42,216 nucleotides of DNA. Origin: Pelosinus fermentans. Lineage in GTDB: Bacteria > Bacillota > Negativicutes > DSM-13327. The notes under the pieces are model-generated. The model ran no database searches, was not told the origin of the DNA, and worked only from the letters and a program-made list of their open reading frames with translations. Numbering within the stretch: the first letter of the stretch is position 1; every line of letters begins with the position of its first letter. Shown piece after piece: positions 18,513-26,489 of the stretch. A program made the translations under genes and the position numbers. Location: NCBI GenBank assembly GCA_002434245.1, contig DJJR01000081.1:1-42216 (forward strand), written 5' to 3'.

Positions 18513-19470
18513 ATACATCAACCTGATGATTACGGTTGTATTGTTTTTTGCGTTATTTGCAGCGGGCTCCGTCTTGTATAATGGCTTTTTTTCCACACAA
18601 GTATTGCTCAACATGCTAATTGATAATGCCTTTCTGATCATTACAGCAATTGGTATGACCTTTGTACTTATTATTGGCGGGATCGATATTTCAGTGGGCT
18701 CCGTAATTGCATTAGTCTGTATGTTATCAGCATACTTGCTGGAAATGCAGCACCTTAGCGCTATGGTTGTCATACCTCTAATGCTGCTTATGGGATTTCT
18801 CTTTGGTCTTGTACAAGGTAGTTTTATTCACTTTTTTACGATACAACCTTTTATTGTAACTCTTGCAGGTATGTTTTTAGCTAGGGGATTATGCTATGTA
18901 ATTAGTATTGATACCATTATGATTACCAATCCCTTCTATCAATTTGTCGCTACGTATCGAATATCCTTGCCTTTTGATAATTTTATTTCAATTAGTGTTA
19001 TTATCGCCCTCGTGTTAGTGGCAGCAGCATTATATCTTAGTAATTATACTAGATTTGGGCGTGCCGTATATGCTATTGGCGGCAATGCACAATCGGCAAT
19101 GCTGATGGGACTGCCAGTTGGCAGGACAAAAGTGCTGGTGTATGGTCTAAGTGGATTTTGCTCTGCCCTGTCAGGGGTTGTGTTTAGTTTTTATATGCTT
19201 TCAGGCTATGGACTACATGCCATGGGATTAGAAATGGATGCGATTGCATCTGCTGTTATCGGTGGAACACCTTTAACAGGCGGAGTCGGATTTGTCACAG
19301 GAACACTTTTTGGAGTTTTGATCCAAGGAGTAATCCAAACACTAATCATGTTCCAAGGCACACTAAGTTCCTGGTGTACCAAAATTGCTGTTGCATTTCT
19401 ACTCTGTTTGTTTATTGTACTGCAAAGAATCGTTGTCTCTAAAAAAGAGCGTACTAAGTCAATCACATAA
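18487..19470 (+). CDS. yjfF: YjfF-like sugar ABC importer permease
   Basis: Second permease of the importer. Key segments are AIGMTFVLIIGGIDISVGS, TIQPFIVTLAGMFLARGL, YAIGGNAQSAMLMGLPVGRTK and GLEMDAIASAVIGGTPLTGG. The open frame runs back to 18385, deep inside ytfT, but the usual YjfF length is about 330 residues. GTG at 18487, preceded by GAGGGGGA, gives 327 residues; the ATG at 18496 with AGGTGA before it is an alternative. The 26-nt overlap with ytfT indicates translational coupling. Two different permeases form the heterodimeric channel in the YtfT/YjfF system. A terminator follows 70 nt downstream. Confidence 0.92.
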   Translation: MKKMQLSYKYINLMITVVLFFALFAAGSVLYNGFFSTQVLLNMLIDNAFLIITAIGMTFVLIIGGIDISVGSVIALVCMLSAYLLEMQHLSAMVVIPLMLLMGFLFGLVQGSFIHFFTIQPFIVTLAGMFLARGLCYVISIDTIMITNPFYQFVATYRISLPFDNFISISVIIALVLVAAALYLSNYTRFGRAVYAIGGNAQSAMLMGLPVGRTKVLVYGLSGFCSALSGVVFSFYMLSGYGLHAMGLEMDAIASAVIGGTPLTGGVGFVTGTLFGVLIQGVIQTLIMFQGTLSSWCTKIAVAFLLCLFIVLQRIVVSKKERTKSIT

Positions 19471-19540
19471 TACAACCCTAACGTTAAATACATGCGCCAG
19501 GATGCAGCACTTTGAATAGATTAGATAAATAATATAGAAA

Positions 19541-19567
19541 AGTCACTCATAATGAGTGGCTTTTTTT
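19541..19567 (+). terminator. Rho-independent terminator of the sugar importer operon
   Basis: GTCACTC (19542-19548) pairs with GAGTGGC (19554-19560, one wobble), followed by seven T residues. Confidence 0.8.
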
Positions 19568-19777
19568 GTATTGCATCATAGAATATTTGAGGATCTAGAA
19601 ATCAAATGAAACGATGGTCAATGAAGAAAAAGTAATAATTGCGATTAAATTAGATTTAGCACGAATTTTGTCAATAAATAAAGTTAATATTTTACCATGG
19701 GATTACATATTTTTACAGTAATGATTTGATAGTATATTGAATTGTAATTGCTTTTATCTTAATAGAGGAGGACTTAG

Positions 19778-19864
19778 ATGCTGTTAGATATTTTATACGG
19801 ATCATTTTGTGTTGGTGCTATCACGTTAGGTACTGTATTGTGCATGTACTTTAAATTGCCATAA
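19778..19864 (+). CDS. 28-residue putative small membrane protein
   Basis: ATG at 19778 follows AGAGGAGGACTTAG, an excellent ribosome binding site at normal spacing, and the frame closes with TAA after 28 codons. The peptide (starting MLLDILYGSFCVGAITLG) is one hydrophobic helix with a short polar tail, typical of single-span regulatory micro-proteins. A possible promoter (TTTACA 19712-19717, TATATT 19733-19738) lies upstream. It is not recognisably KdpF, CydX or any other named micro-protein, so no function can be assigned. Support comes from the ribosome binding site, the composition and the neighbouring second micro-gene, not from homology. Confidence 0.5.
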   Translation: MLLDILYGSFCVGAITLGTVLCMYFKLP

Positions 19865-19909
19865 CCATGGCATTGCTAATAGTAGTAAATGGTAAAAGAG
19901 GTGTTTGAT

Positions 19910-20011
19910 TTGAATAATTGCGAATGGAAAGAAAATCCGATTGTATTCATTGCTGGATTATTAGTAGTGTATACTGCAGGTAACTCAATTATGGCCTTAT
20001 TCAATTTATAG
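19910..20011 (+). CDS. 33-residue putative small membrane protein
   Basis: A TTG start at 19910 follows AAGAGGTG, and the frame stops at TAG after 33 codons. The product has a charged N-terminal ten residues (MNNCEWKENP) followed by one hydrophobic helix (IVFIAGLLVVYTAGNSIMAL). It lies 45 nt after the 28-residue gene, and a strong terminator follows 40 nt downstream, so the two form a tidy two-gene transcript. No family is recognised. The TTG start makes it a little less certain than its neighbour. Confidence 0.45.
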   Translation: MNNCEWKENPIVFIAGLLVVYTAGNSIMALFNL

Positions 20012-20050
20012 AATATGGTATTCTTCCCGTTCTCTTTAAAATCCTGAAAA

Positions 20051-20082
20051 GAAAGTCGTTCCTAATGGGCGACTTTCTTTTT
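20051..20082 (+). terminator. Rho-independent terminator after the micro-protein pair
   Basis: GAAAGTCG (20051-20058) pairs perfectly with CGACTTTC (20070-20077), followed by a T-run to 20082. Confidence 0.85.
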
Positions 20083-20140
20083 AATAAAATGCAGCAGCAT
20101 TGTTGAAAGTAAAAATATATATAGCGATCGAGAATGATAT

Positions 20141-20207
20141 CGATAACTAAAAGTTATCGTGCAATGAATATTCGATATTATCTTTCTATTCAAATAAACC
20201 GTATAAT
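20141..20207 (+). promoter_or_regulatory. Promoter and possible operator of the malic enzyme gene
   Basis: CGATAACT (20141-20148) and AGTTATCG (20152-20159) are a perfect 8-bp dyad around AAA, a plausible operator. TATAAT at 20202-20207 is a candidate -10, with TTATCT about 18 nt upstream as a weak -35. Confidence 0.45.
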
Positions 20208-20254
20208 GTGGATGAAGTCATTGTTGGTTTATTGAGTTAGAAGGAGAGATAGAT

Positions 20255-21451
20255 ATGAGTTTACGTGATGAGGCACTACAATATCATAGAAAGAATAATG
20301 GTAAACTGGGTGTGGTAGCTAAGGCCCCCATAAGAGATGGGTATGATCTTAGTTTGGCATATACCCCAGGAGTGGCAGAACCATGTATGGAGATCCACCG
20401 TGAGAAAGATCTATCCTTTGAATACACCTGTAGGGGGAACATGGTAGCAGTGATTACAGATGGAACTAGGGTATTAGGACTTGGGGATATTGGTCCAGAG
20501 GCAGCTATACCTGTAATGGAAGGAAAAGCTGTACTATATAAAACCTTTGCGGATGTGGATGCAATTCCTTTATCCATTGATACGAAGGATGCAGATGAAT
20601 TTATCAAAACGGTTCGGATGCTGCAGCCTAATTTTGCAGGAATTAATTTAGAAGATATTTCTTCTCCTAAATGCTATGATATTGAAGATGCTCTAAAAAA
20701 AGAAATGGATATACCAGTGTTTCATGATGATCAGCATGGTACAGCTATTGCTGCTGTATCAGCTACTATTGGTGCACTGCGGCTGGTAAAAAAACAATTG
20801 TCCGATGTCAAAGTTGTCGTTAATGGTGCTGGTGCGGCTGGTACTGCGATTGTACAACTGTTACTCAATGCTGGTGTAGGGCATGTCGTTATGATGAACT
20901 CCAAAGGTGCTATGTATGAGGGAATGGAGATGTCCCGAGTGAATCGGATTCAGGCTGCACTGTTGCCTAAAACCAACTTAAAGAAAGAGAAAGGCGGTAT
21001 AGCAGATATTGCCAAAGGCGCAGATGTGCTGATCGGAGTATCCCAGCCAGGTTCCTTTACGAAGGAAATTGTTCAGAGTATGAATGCAAATTCTATCGTA
21101 TTTTCCTTGTGTAATCCAGAGCCAGAAATTAGCTATAAGAATGCTAAAGCTGCTGGGGTAAAAGTAGCAGGTACAGGTCGTTCGGATTCTCCGAATCAAG
21201 TGAATAATGTTACTGTCTTTCCTGGAGTTTTTCGTGGAGCCATAGATGTTAGAGCCCGCCAAATTAATGAAGAAATGAAACTAGCAGCGGTGTATGCCAT
21301 TTCCGGGTTAATAGCAGAAGAAGAATTGCGGGAAGATTATGTTGTTCCTGACGTTTTTGATAAACGTGTTGCTCCAGCCGTGGCAGCAGCTGTAGCACAA
21401 GCGGCGATAAAAACAGGTGTAGCCAGACAATCGTTGATCTTGAAGAAATAA
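20255..21451 (+). CDS. NAD(P)-dependent malic enzyme
   Basis: Oxidative decarboxylation of L-malate to pyruvate and CO2 in the cytoplasm. The 398-residue length matches the short bacterial malic enzymes (B. subtilis YtsJ type) that lack a phosphotransacetylase extension. Recognisable segments are LSLAYTPGVAEPC near the N-terminus, the substrate/metal region NLEDISSPKCY and IPVFHDDQHGTAIA, the nucleotide-binding loop VVNGAGAAGTAI (about residues 189-200), and SLCNPEPEIS and GRSDSPNQVNNVTVFPG in the C-terminal half. GAAGGAGAG is the ribosome binding site. It is single-gene, with its own promoter region and terminator. NAD versus NADP preference cannot be read confidently. Confidence 0.94.
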   Translation: MSLRDEALQYHRKNNGKLGVVAKAPIRDGYDLSLAYTPGVAEPCMEIHREKDLSFEYTCRGNMVAVITDGTRVLGLGDIGPEAAIPVMEGKAVLYKTFADVDAIPLSIDTKDADEFIKTVRMLQPNFAGINLEDISSPKCYDIEDALKKEMDIPVFHDDQHGTAIAAVSATIGALRLVKKQLSDVKVVVNGAGAAGTAIVQLLLNAGVGHVVMMNSKGAMYEGMEMSRVNRIQAALLPKTNLKKEKGGIADIAKGADVLIGVSQPGSFTKEIVQSMNANSIVFSLCNPEPEISYKNAKAAGVKVAGTGRSDSPNQVNNVTVFPGVFRGAIDVRARQINEEMKLAAVYAISGLIAEEELREDYVVPDVFDKRVAPAVAAAVAQAAIKTGVARQSLILKK

Positions 21452-21487
21452 GGGCTAAGAGGGCAGCGAGATTTGAACATTTTTAAA

Positions 21488-21537
21488 AAAATCCTGCAGA
21501 AAATTACAATAAATTGTAATTTTGTTGCAGGATTTTG
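21488..21537 (+). terminator. Long hairpin terminator after malic enzyme
   Basis: AAATCCTGCA before 21499 pairs with TGCAGGATTT at 21526-21535, with a second inner stem (AAAATTACAAT/ATTGTAATTTT). The A/T runs on both sides allow termination in either direction. Confidence 0.8.
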
Positions 21538-21614
21538 ATATTTAATGGTAAATAAAACATAAGATAGGAATTTTACTTGTATAGAAAGAACTAAATGAAT
21601 GGGGGTAAGAATAA

Positions 21615-22268
21615 ATGAGTCATGATAGTTCTGAAAAAAATTCTAATAAAAGTTTTGGAGCTGAGACTTCCAATAGCAGCTTTAGCGGCGGTTTTGGATT
21701 GGAGCTCTTAGATAATAGTGTGAATGGCGGCTTTGGAGCAGAGAACCCTAGCAGTGATTACAAGTCAGTCCTGGGAAGGGAAATTGCTATAGAATCAGTT
21801 GGGAGTATGTTAGATATTAATACTGATACGAAAGAGGGGATTGCAGGAGGGGCTGTTTATTTAGGAAATGTGAATCGCTATTTTGTAAATGATTCAATAG
21901 AGGATATCTGTGATACCCGTGAAATTGGCAATGTTCAAAGTTGGTTTGAACGTGGCAGTATAGTTGGATCGATAGTGAAAGCCGTCACTGATTTATATAA
22001 TAAATATGTATCACAAGAAATGAAAAGTGTTGAGAAAGTTATTACAGATATCGATAATAAGATCGTAGCAAAAATTGAAGAAATTTCATCTGGGGGTTGG
22101 GATAGTCCTTACAGAAATATCCAGCTAGATGGTTGTATCAAAGGAGACATGGCAGAGTTTGATCAAAGCAATGTGTTTCACCGAAATGATGATCGTAATG
22201 AAATTCAACTCGATAGCTCTGCAGGAGAGGCTCTTAAGACGGGTGAGAAGACGGATCATGGTGATTAA
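21615..22268 (+). CDS. Acidic 217-residue protein of unknown function with 13-residue repeats
   Basis: I do not recognise this protein. It has no signal peptide or membrane helix and is rich in Asp, Glu, Ser, Asn and Gly. Residues 13-51 hold three tandem 13-residue repeats centred on FG[AL]E (Phe14, Phe27 and Phe40). The middle (about residues 110-155) is a predicted amphipathic helical stretch (IVKAVTDLYNKYVSQEMKSVEK), and the tail is hydrophilic. GGGGGTAAG precedes the ATG. It lies upstream of a type I secretion cluster, and type I substrates lack N-terminal signals, so it is a candidate cargo; that is inference from position. No RTX nonapeptides are present. Confidence 0.7.
   Translation: MSHDSSEKNSNKSFGAETSNSSFSGGFGLELLDNSVNGGFGAENPSSDYKSVLGREIAIESVGSMLDINTDTKEGIAGGAVYLGNVNRYFVNDSIEDICDTREIGNVQSWFERGSIVGSIVKAVTDLYNKYVSQEMKSVEKVITDIDNKIVAKIEEISSGGWDSPYRNIQLDGCIKGDMAEFDQSNVFHRNDDRNEIQLDSSAGEALKTGEKTDHGD
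21651..21767 (+). repeat. Three tandem 39-bp coding repeats
   Basis: Imperfect in-frame repeats encode the units SFGAETSNSSFSG, GFGLELLDNSVNG and GFGAENPSSDYKS at exact 13-codon spacing. Confidence 0.7.
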
Positions 22269-22282
22269 AAATCCAGAAGGTA

Positions 22283-22522
22283 CTAATTTGATTCTTTGGT
22301 AAAGATGATTCTAAAATTAGAATTCTGAGTTTCTTTCATTAGGCAGTTTATAAGTTCCGTTTTAATATTCTCGTTAATTTTGATATCTGCATATGGCGGT
22401 TCCCAATAATTCATGGTATCGCTAAAGGCAATGAATCCGTCTGTAAGCATTTTTCCTTGAATGATTGTTTCTTTGTCAGCGATCTCTACTTTAAGATACG
22501 ATGTTGTTGCTGTTATTTTCAT
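22283..22522 (-). CDS. 79-residue small protein, possible immunity-protein-like
   Basis: Read on the minus strand with a good ribosome binding site (GAGGTGATCAT before the ATG). It converges on the 217-residue gene, with 14 nt between the stops. The protein begins MKITATTSYLKVEIADKE, with beta-strand-like alternation, then carries a distinctive YWEPPYADIKIN segment (residues about 39-50) and a helical C-terminus. Small polymorphic-toxin immunity proteins (the Imm74/Imm45-like group) resemble this in size and in an aromatic-Glu-Pro-Pro motif, but I recall that family only loosely, so the call is tentative. No toxin domain is recognised next to it. Confidence 0.6.
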   Translation of the reverse strand: MKITATTSYLKVEIADKETIIQGKMLTDGFIAFSDTMNYWEPPYADIKINENIKTELINCLMKETQNSNFRIIFTKESN

Positions 22523-22604
22523 ATGATCACCTCATTAATCAATTTATTTTATAGTTGGGGATTATTGCTATGATTCTTAGATTTTTCCAATTCTGGTGTT
22601 CTAT

Positions 22605-22741
22605 TGTTATAATATAAGAAAAATATGACAGATTTATGACAAGCTTATGATTAGCGAACATTCGTTACTGAGCGTTATCATATCGTCTTTAGAATAGATT
22701 GCTGCCTTTCAGTACTGTGCTGGGAGTGGCAATTTTTTTTG
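22605..22741 (+). ncRNA. Candidate short RNA or attenuated leader upstream of the secretion operon
   Basis: A perfect extended -10 element (TG-T-TATAAT, 22605-22613) stands alone upstream. About 85 nt later ATTGC (22698-22702) pairs with GCAAT (22729-22733) in an imperfect hairpin, followed by eight T residues. No open frame with a ribosome binding site lies between. A transcript of about 120 nt is predicted. It could be an independent small RNA or an attenuator leader for the ABC-HlyD-ABC genes. Confidence 0.4.
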
Positions 22742-22830
22742 TTATACCAAATAAAGTATTACTTTAGTCCTCTTGTTGTTTGAAAGCCTTGCCAGGATAC
22801 TAAATATGTGACAAAATCTATACGTATATG

Positions 22831-22864
22831 TTACTTATTTTACTAAAACTTCTAAAATAAGTGA
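22831..22864 (+). promoter_or_regulatory. 12-bp inverted repeat before the secretion operon
   Basis: TTACTTATTTTA (22831-22842) pairs with TAAAATAAGTGA (22853-22864), one wobble, with a 10-nt loop, 58 nt before the first secretion gene. It could be an operator or a leader hairpin. The rest of 22523-22921 otherwise holds only the candidate short RNA. Confidence 0.4.
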
Positions 22865-22921
22865 GAATATGACTAAAAGTTGGAAATTGGATATGTTTTG
22901 AATCCGAAGAAAGGAGTATCT

Positions 22922-25075
22922 ATGGAAGAAAAAAAAATTACAGAAAAAGAAAATTTAGCATATATGAATACCGGGAAAATTTGTTTGGCAGTAATAGCAA
23001 AGGGCTTTGGAATGCCAATTGACGAAGAAAAACTGACAAAAGAGTATGGGATTGGTGATGAACTCTTTGAACCAAAGGACTTAATAAAAGCTGCAAAGAA
23101 GATAAATCTTAAAGCAAAAGTAGTAAAAGCAGGGAAAAGGGGACTTTCTGCAATTACGGCTCCTGCAATTGGAATTATGAACAACGGGGATTATGTAGTG
23201 ATTGGGGAAAATAATGCAAAAAAAGTAGCATTGTTTTCTCCAAGGCATGGACATTCCATTGTAATGCCCTTAAAAGAATTCCTCCTTAGTTGGACAGGTC
23301 AAGCTATTATATGTAAGCGCTCCTTTAATATAAAGGACATCAGCAGGCAATTTAATTTAATTTGGTTTATACCTGTTGTAGTCCGATATAAGCGTTACTT
23401 CATAGAGATTTTGGGAGCTGCATTCTTTTTTCAATTATTTGGACTAGCAGTGCCTTTATGCACACAGGTAATCATTGATAAAGTAATTATTAATCACGGA
23501 ACCGTCACTTTAAATATACTCGTTGTGGGGATGGTATTTGTAGTCCTATTCCAAACCGTAATGAACCTGATTAGGACATATTTATTTACCCATACCACAA
23601 ACAAAATAGATGTAATCTTAGGTACTAGAATGTTCCGTCTTCTGATGCATCTACCTATACAATTCTTTGAAAAAAGACGGGTTGGGGATACTCTGATGAG
23701 AGTATCTGCTTTAAATAATATTCGCGAATTTCTAACTGGTACCGCCATGACGGTGCTGATTGACTTGGGATTTTCCGCCGTGTTTTTTGCTGTAATGTTT
23801 TATTATAGTGCACCTTTGACTTTAATCGCTATTGCTGCCATACCCATTCAATTGGCAATCAATATAGTAGGAACGCCAATGTATCAGAAAAGACTGCAAG
23901 ATTCCTGGAATGCCAGTGCAGAAAACAATGCGTTTGTTGTTGAAGCGATAACGGGCATTCATACTGTAAAGTCTCTGGCAGTGGAGCCTCAATTTAAGTT
24001 TAAATGGGAAAGATTATTAGCCAAAAGCGTTAGTACTAATCTGGATAAAGCACAGTTCAGCGTTGTATTAAATAATGGGGGAAGCCTTACACAAAAACTA
24101 GTTGCCTACTTACTGATCTGGTTTGGCGGAATTATGGTAATTGATGGAGCGGTAACAATCGGTCAGTTTATTGCTTTCCAAATGATGGCCAATCAGGCTG
24201 GTGCACCTTTATTGCGCTTAGTAGGAATGTGGCAGTCTTTTCAGCAGACAAAGCTGGCTGTTACAAGAATCGGAGATATATTAAATGCAGTACCAGAACC
24301 AACTTGTTTGCCAGATGCAATTCGATTAGCAGAAATCCAAGGCGAAATAAAACTTGAAAATATAACCTTTAGGTACTACATTGAGAATGATGAAGTACTG
24401 CGAAAAATCAACCTTCACATAAAACCAGGGATGAAGATCGGTATCGTAGGGCGATCGGGCTCCGGGAAAAGCACATTAACCAAAATCATTCAACGATTAT
24501 ATATTCCTGAAGCAGGTCGGGTTTTGATTGATGGTGTGGATATAGCTCAAGCTGATCCAGCTTGGTTAAGACAGCAAATTGGTGTGGTGATGCAAGACAA
24601 CTATCTGTTTAATGGCAGTGTGCGGGACAATATAGCTCTTGCCCGTCAAGGTGCAAGCATGGAAGAGATCAATCGGATTGCTAAGCTTGCGGGTGCTCAC
24701 GACTTTATTCTCGAACTTCCTGAAGGATATGATACGATTGTCGGAGAACGGGGTGCTGCATTATCTGGTGGCCAGCGCCAGCGAATTGCAATTGCCCGAG
24801 CATTAATTTCCAATCCTAAGATTGTAATATTTGATGAAGCTACCAGCGCATTAGATTATCATTCCGAACGGATCATCATGGGAAATCTTGCACAGATCGC
24901 AGCTGGACGTACAATGATCATCGTTGCTCACCGTCTGGCAAATGTCAAAGAGTGTGACGCAATTATTGTCATGGAGAAAGGTCAAATTATAGAACAAGGG
25001 ACACATGACAAACTCATAAAGGACAGAGGCATATATTATAATCTCTATCAACAGCAAGGAGACTGCCATGCTTAA
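22922..25075 (+). CDS. Type I secretion ABC transporter (HlyB/LapB type), inactive C39-like domain
   Basis: Inner-membrane exporter ATPase of a type I secretion system. Layout: C39-like domain (about 1-130), a six-helix ABC membrane domain (about 155-430), then the ATPase domain with GRSGSGKST, LSGGQRQRIAIARAL, IVIFDEATSALD and the IIVAHR His switch. In the C39-like domain the residue aligned with the catalytic Cys of bacteriocin exporters is Thr17 (NTGKICLAV), so it should bind cargo and not cleave a leader. The frame extends back to 22880, but AAAGGAG at 22912-22918 selects the ATG at 22922, giving 717 residues. It overlaps the HlyD gene by 8 nt. Confidence 0.92.
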   Translation: MEEKKITEKENLAYMNTGKICLAVIAKGFGMPIDEEKLTKEYGIGDELFEPKDLIKAAKKINLKAKVVKAGKRGLSAITAPAIGIMNNGDYVVIGENNAKKVALFSPRHGHSIVMPLKEFLLSWTGQAIICKRSFNIKDISRQFNLIWFIPVVVRYKRYFIEILGAAFFFQLFGLAVPLCTQVIIDKVIINHGTVTLNILVVGMVFVVLFQTVMNLIRTYLFTHTTNKIDVILGTRMFRLLMHLPIQFFEKRRVGDTLMRVSALNNIREFLTGTAMTVLIDLGFSAVFFAVMFYYSAPLTLIAIAAIPIQLAINIVGTPMYQKRLQDSWNASAENNAFVVEAITGIHTVKSLAVEPQFKFKWERLLAKSVSTNLDKAQFSVVLNNGGSLTQKLVAYLLIWFGGIMVIDGAVTIGQFIAFQMMANQAGAPLLRLVGMWQSFQQTKLAVTRIGDILNAVPEPTCLPDAIRLAEIQGEIKLENITFRYYIENDEVLRKINLHIKPGMKIGIVGRSGSGKSTLTKIIQRLYIPEAGRVLIDGVDIAQADPAWLRQQIGVVMQDNYLFNGSVRDNIALARQGASMEEINRIAKLAGAHDFILELPEGYDTIVGERGAALSGGQRQRIAIARALISNPKIVIFDEATSALDYHSERIIMGNLAQIAAGRTMIIVAHRLANVKECDAIIVMEKGQIIEQGTHDKLIKDRGIYYNLYQQQGDCHA

Positions 25076-26486
25076 TAAAATGTACGGATATATGAAGAAT
25101 AAGGAAGAGTTGAAGAATCTTCCAGAAAAGATAAAAGAATTTTATGAAAGAGTAAAAATTAAGAATATCGAAAGATTTAAAAGTAAGGAAGCTGAATTTT
25201 TACCTGCAGCCTTGGAAATCGTTGAATCGCCGCCATCCTATGGCAGCAGAACAGTATTATGGACATTTTTCATCTTAGCAGTTATTGGATTGCTGTGGGT
25301 GACATTTGGCAGTGTAAACGAAGTCGCAATAGCTCCAGGGAAAATTATTCCTAATGGCTATGTTAGAGTGCTTCAAGCGGAAGATAAGGGGATCATTAAA
25401 AAGATTCATGTTGTAGATGGACAAAAAGTACAAAAGGGAGATTTGTTATTAGAATTAGATACTACATATTCTGCAGATGATTTAGCTAAGGTGAAAAGGG
25501 AAGCCATTAATGTCCAGCTTGAAGTAGAGCGCCTGACCGCCGAAAAAGAAAATCGATCCTTTCTGCCCCATGCAATACTTGAAGCAGAAGAAAACGATAT
25601 ACAAGCGCAAATCAATCTCTATAACAGTCGTAATTTTGCATATCAGACAAGATTCGAAGAGGCTCGGCATATGGTGCAGCAATATCAGCAAAATTTGCGA
25701 AGTGCTCAAGTGGAGAAGAATAAGCTAACAAAGCTGCATCAGCTTGCCAAAGAAAAAGAAAGTAAGCTAGAACAGTTGGTAAATGAAAATGCGATATCAA
25801 AATTTACCTTGATAGACCAGCAAAGTAAAAGAGAAGAAGTTGAGCAGAATTTAGCAGAACAAGAATCGATAATCAAGGCACAAGAATCCTTATTATCAAA
25901 AAGCCAGGCCTCTTTGGCACGGGTTGTAGCAGAAAAAAATGTGGAGGTTGACACAAAGCTGGTTGAGGCAAGACAAAAACTTTTCTATTGCAATGAAGCA
26001 TTGAAAAAGGCAGAAGAAAAGAATCGTTTAGCAACCATTGTGGCACCAGATGATGGATACATAAGCAATTTAGCAGTGCATACAATTGGAGGCATTGTGA
26101 CGCCTGCTCAGGTATTGCTGGAGGTAGTGCCTGATAAAGTCAACTTAGAAGTTGAAGCCTGGGTGGCCAATAAAGATATTGGATTTATACAGAAGGGACA
26201 AGCTGCCGAGGTGAAGATAGAATCCTTTAATTTTCAAAAATATGGTACGATTCCTGCTGTTGTCGTTACGATTAGCCCAAATGCAGTAGAAGATCGGGAA
26301 AAGGGCAATGTATATCGAGTCATTTTGCAAATGGATAGAGACCATGTGGTTGTGAACAATCAAGAAACGCGTTTCAATAGTGGTATGGTGGTCAATGCTG
26401 AAATTAAAACGCGGCAAAAGCAAATCTATGAATTTTTCTTAGAGCCCTTTAAAAAATACAAAAGCGAATCTTTGAGAGAGAGATAA
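25068..26486 (+). CDS. HlyD-family periplasmic adaptor of type I secretion
   Basis: Membrane fusion protein linking the inner-membrane ABC exporter to an outer-membrane TolC-like channel. A single transmembrane helix is at about residues 61-81, followed by the lipoyl half-motif region (APGKIIPNGYVRVLQAEDKG, then VVDGQKVQKGDLLLELD). A long coiled coil spans about 150-320 (many Glu/Gln/Lys heptads). The second lipoyl half is APDDGYISNLAV, and the beta-barrel domain has VEAWVANKDIGFIQKGQ. Its 472 residues match HlyD. AAGGAGACTGCC precedes the ATG, and the gene overlaps the exporter gene by 8 nt. No TolC homologue lies in this window, so the channel must be encoded elsewhere. Confidence 0.92.
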   Translation: MLNKMYGYMKNKEELKNLPEKIKEFYERVKIKNIERFKSKEAEFLPAALEIVESPPSYGSRTVLWTFFILAVIGLLWVTFGSVNEVAIAPGKIIPNGYVRVLQAEDKGIIKKIHVVDGQKVQKGDLLLELDTTYSADDLAKVKREAINVQLEVERLTAEKENRSFLPHAILEAEENDIQAQINLYNSRNFAYQTRFEEARHMVQQYQQNLRSAQVEKNKLTKLHQLAKEKESKLEQLVNENAISKFTLIDQQSKREEVEQNLAEQESIIKAQESLLSKSQASLARVVAEKNVEVDTKLVEARQKLFYCNEALKKAEEKNRLATIVAPDDGYISNLAVHTIGGIVTPAQVLLEVVPDKVNLEVEAWVANKDIGFIQKGQAAEVKIESFNFQKYGTIPAVVVTISPNAVEDREKGNVYRVILQMDRDHVVVNNQETRFNSGMVVNAEIKTRQKQIYEFFLEPFKKYKSESLRER

Positions 26487-26489
26487 GAT

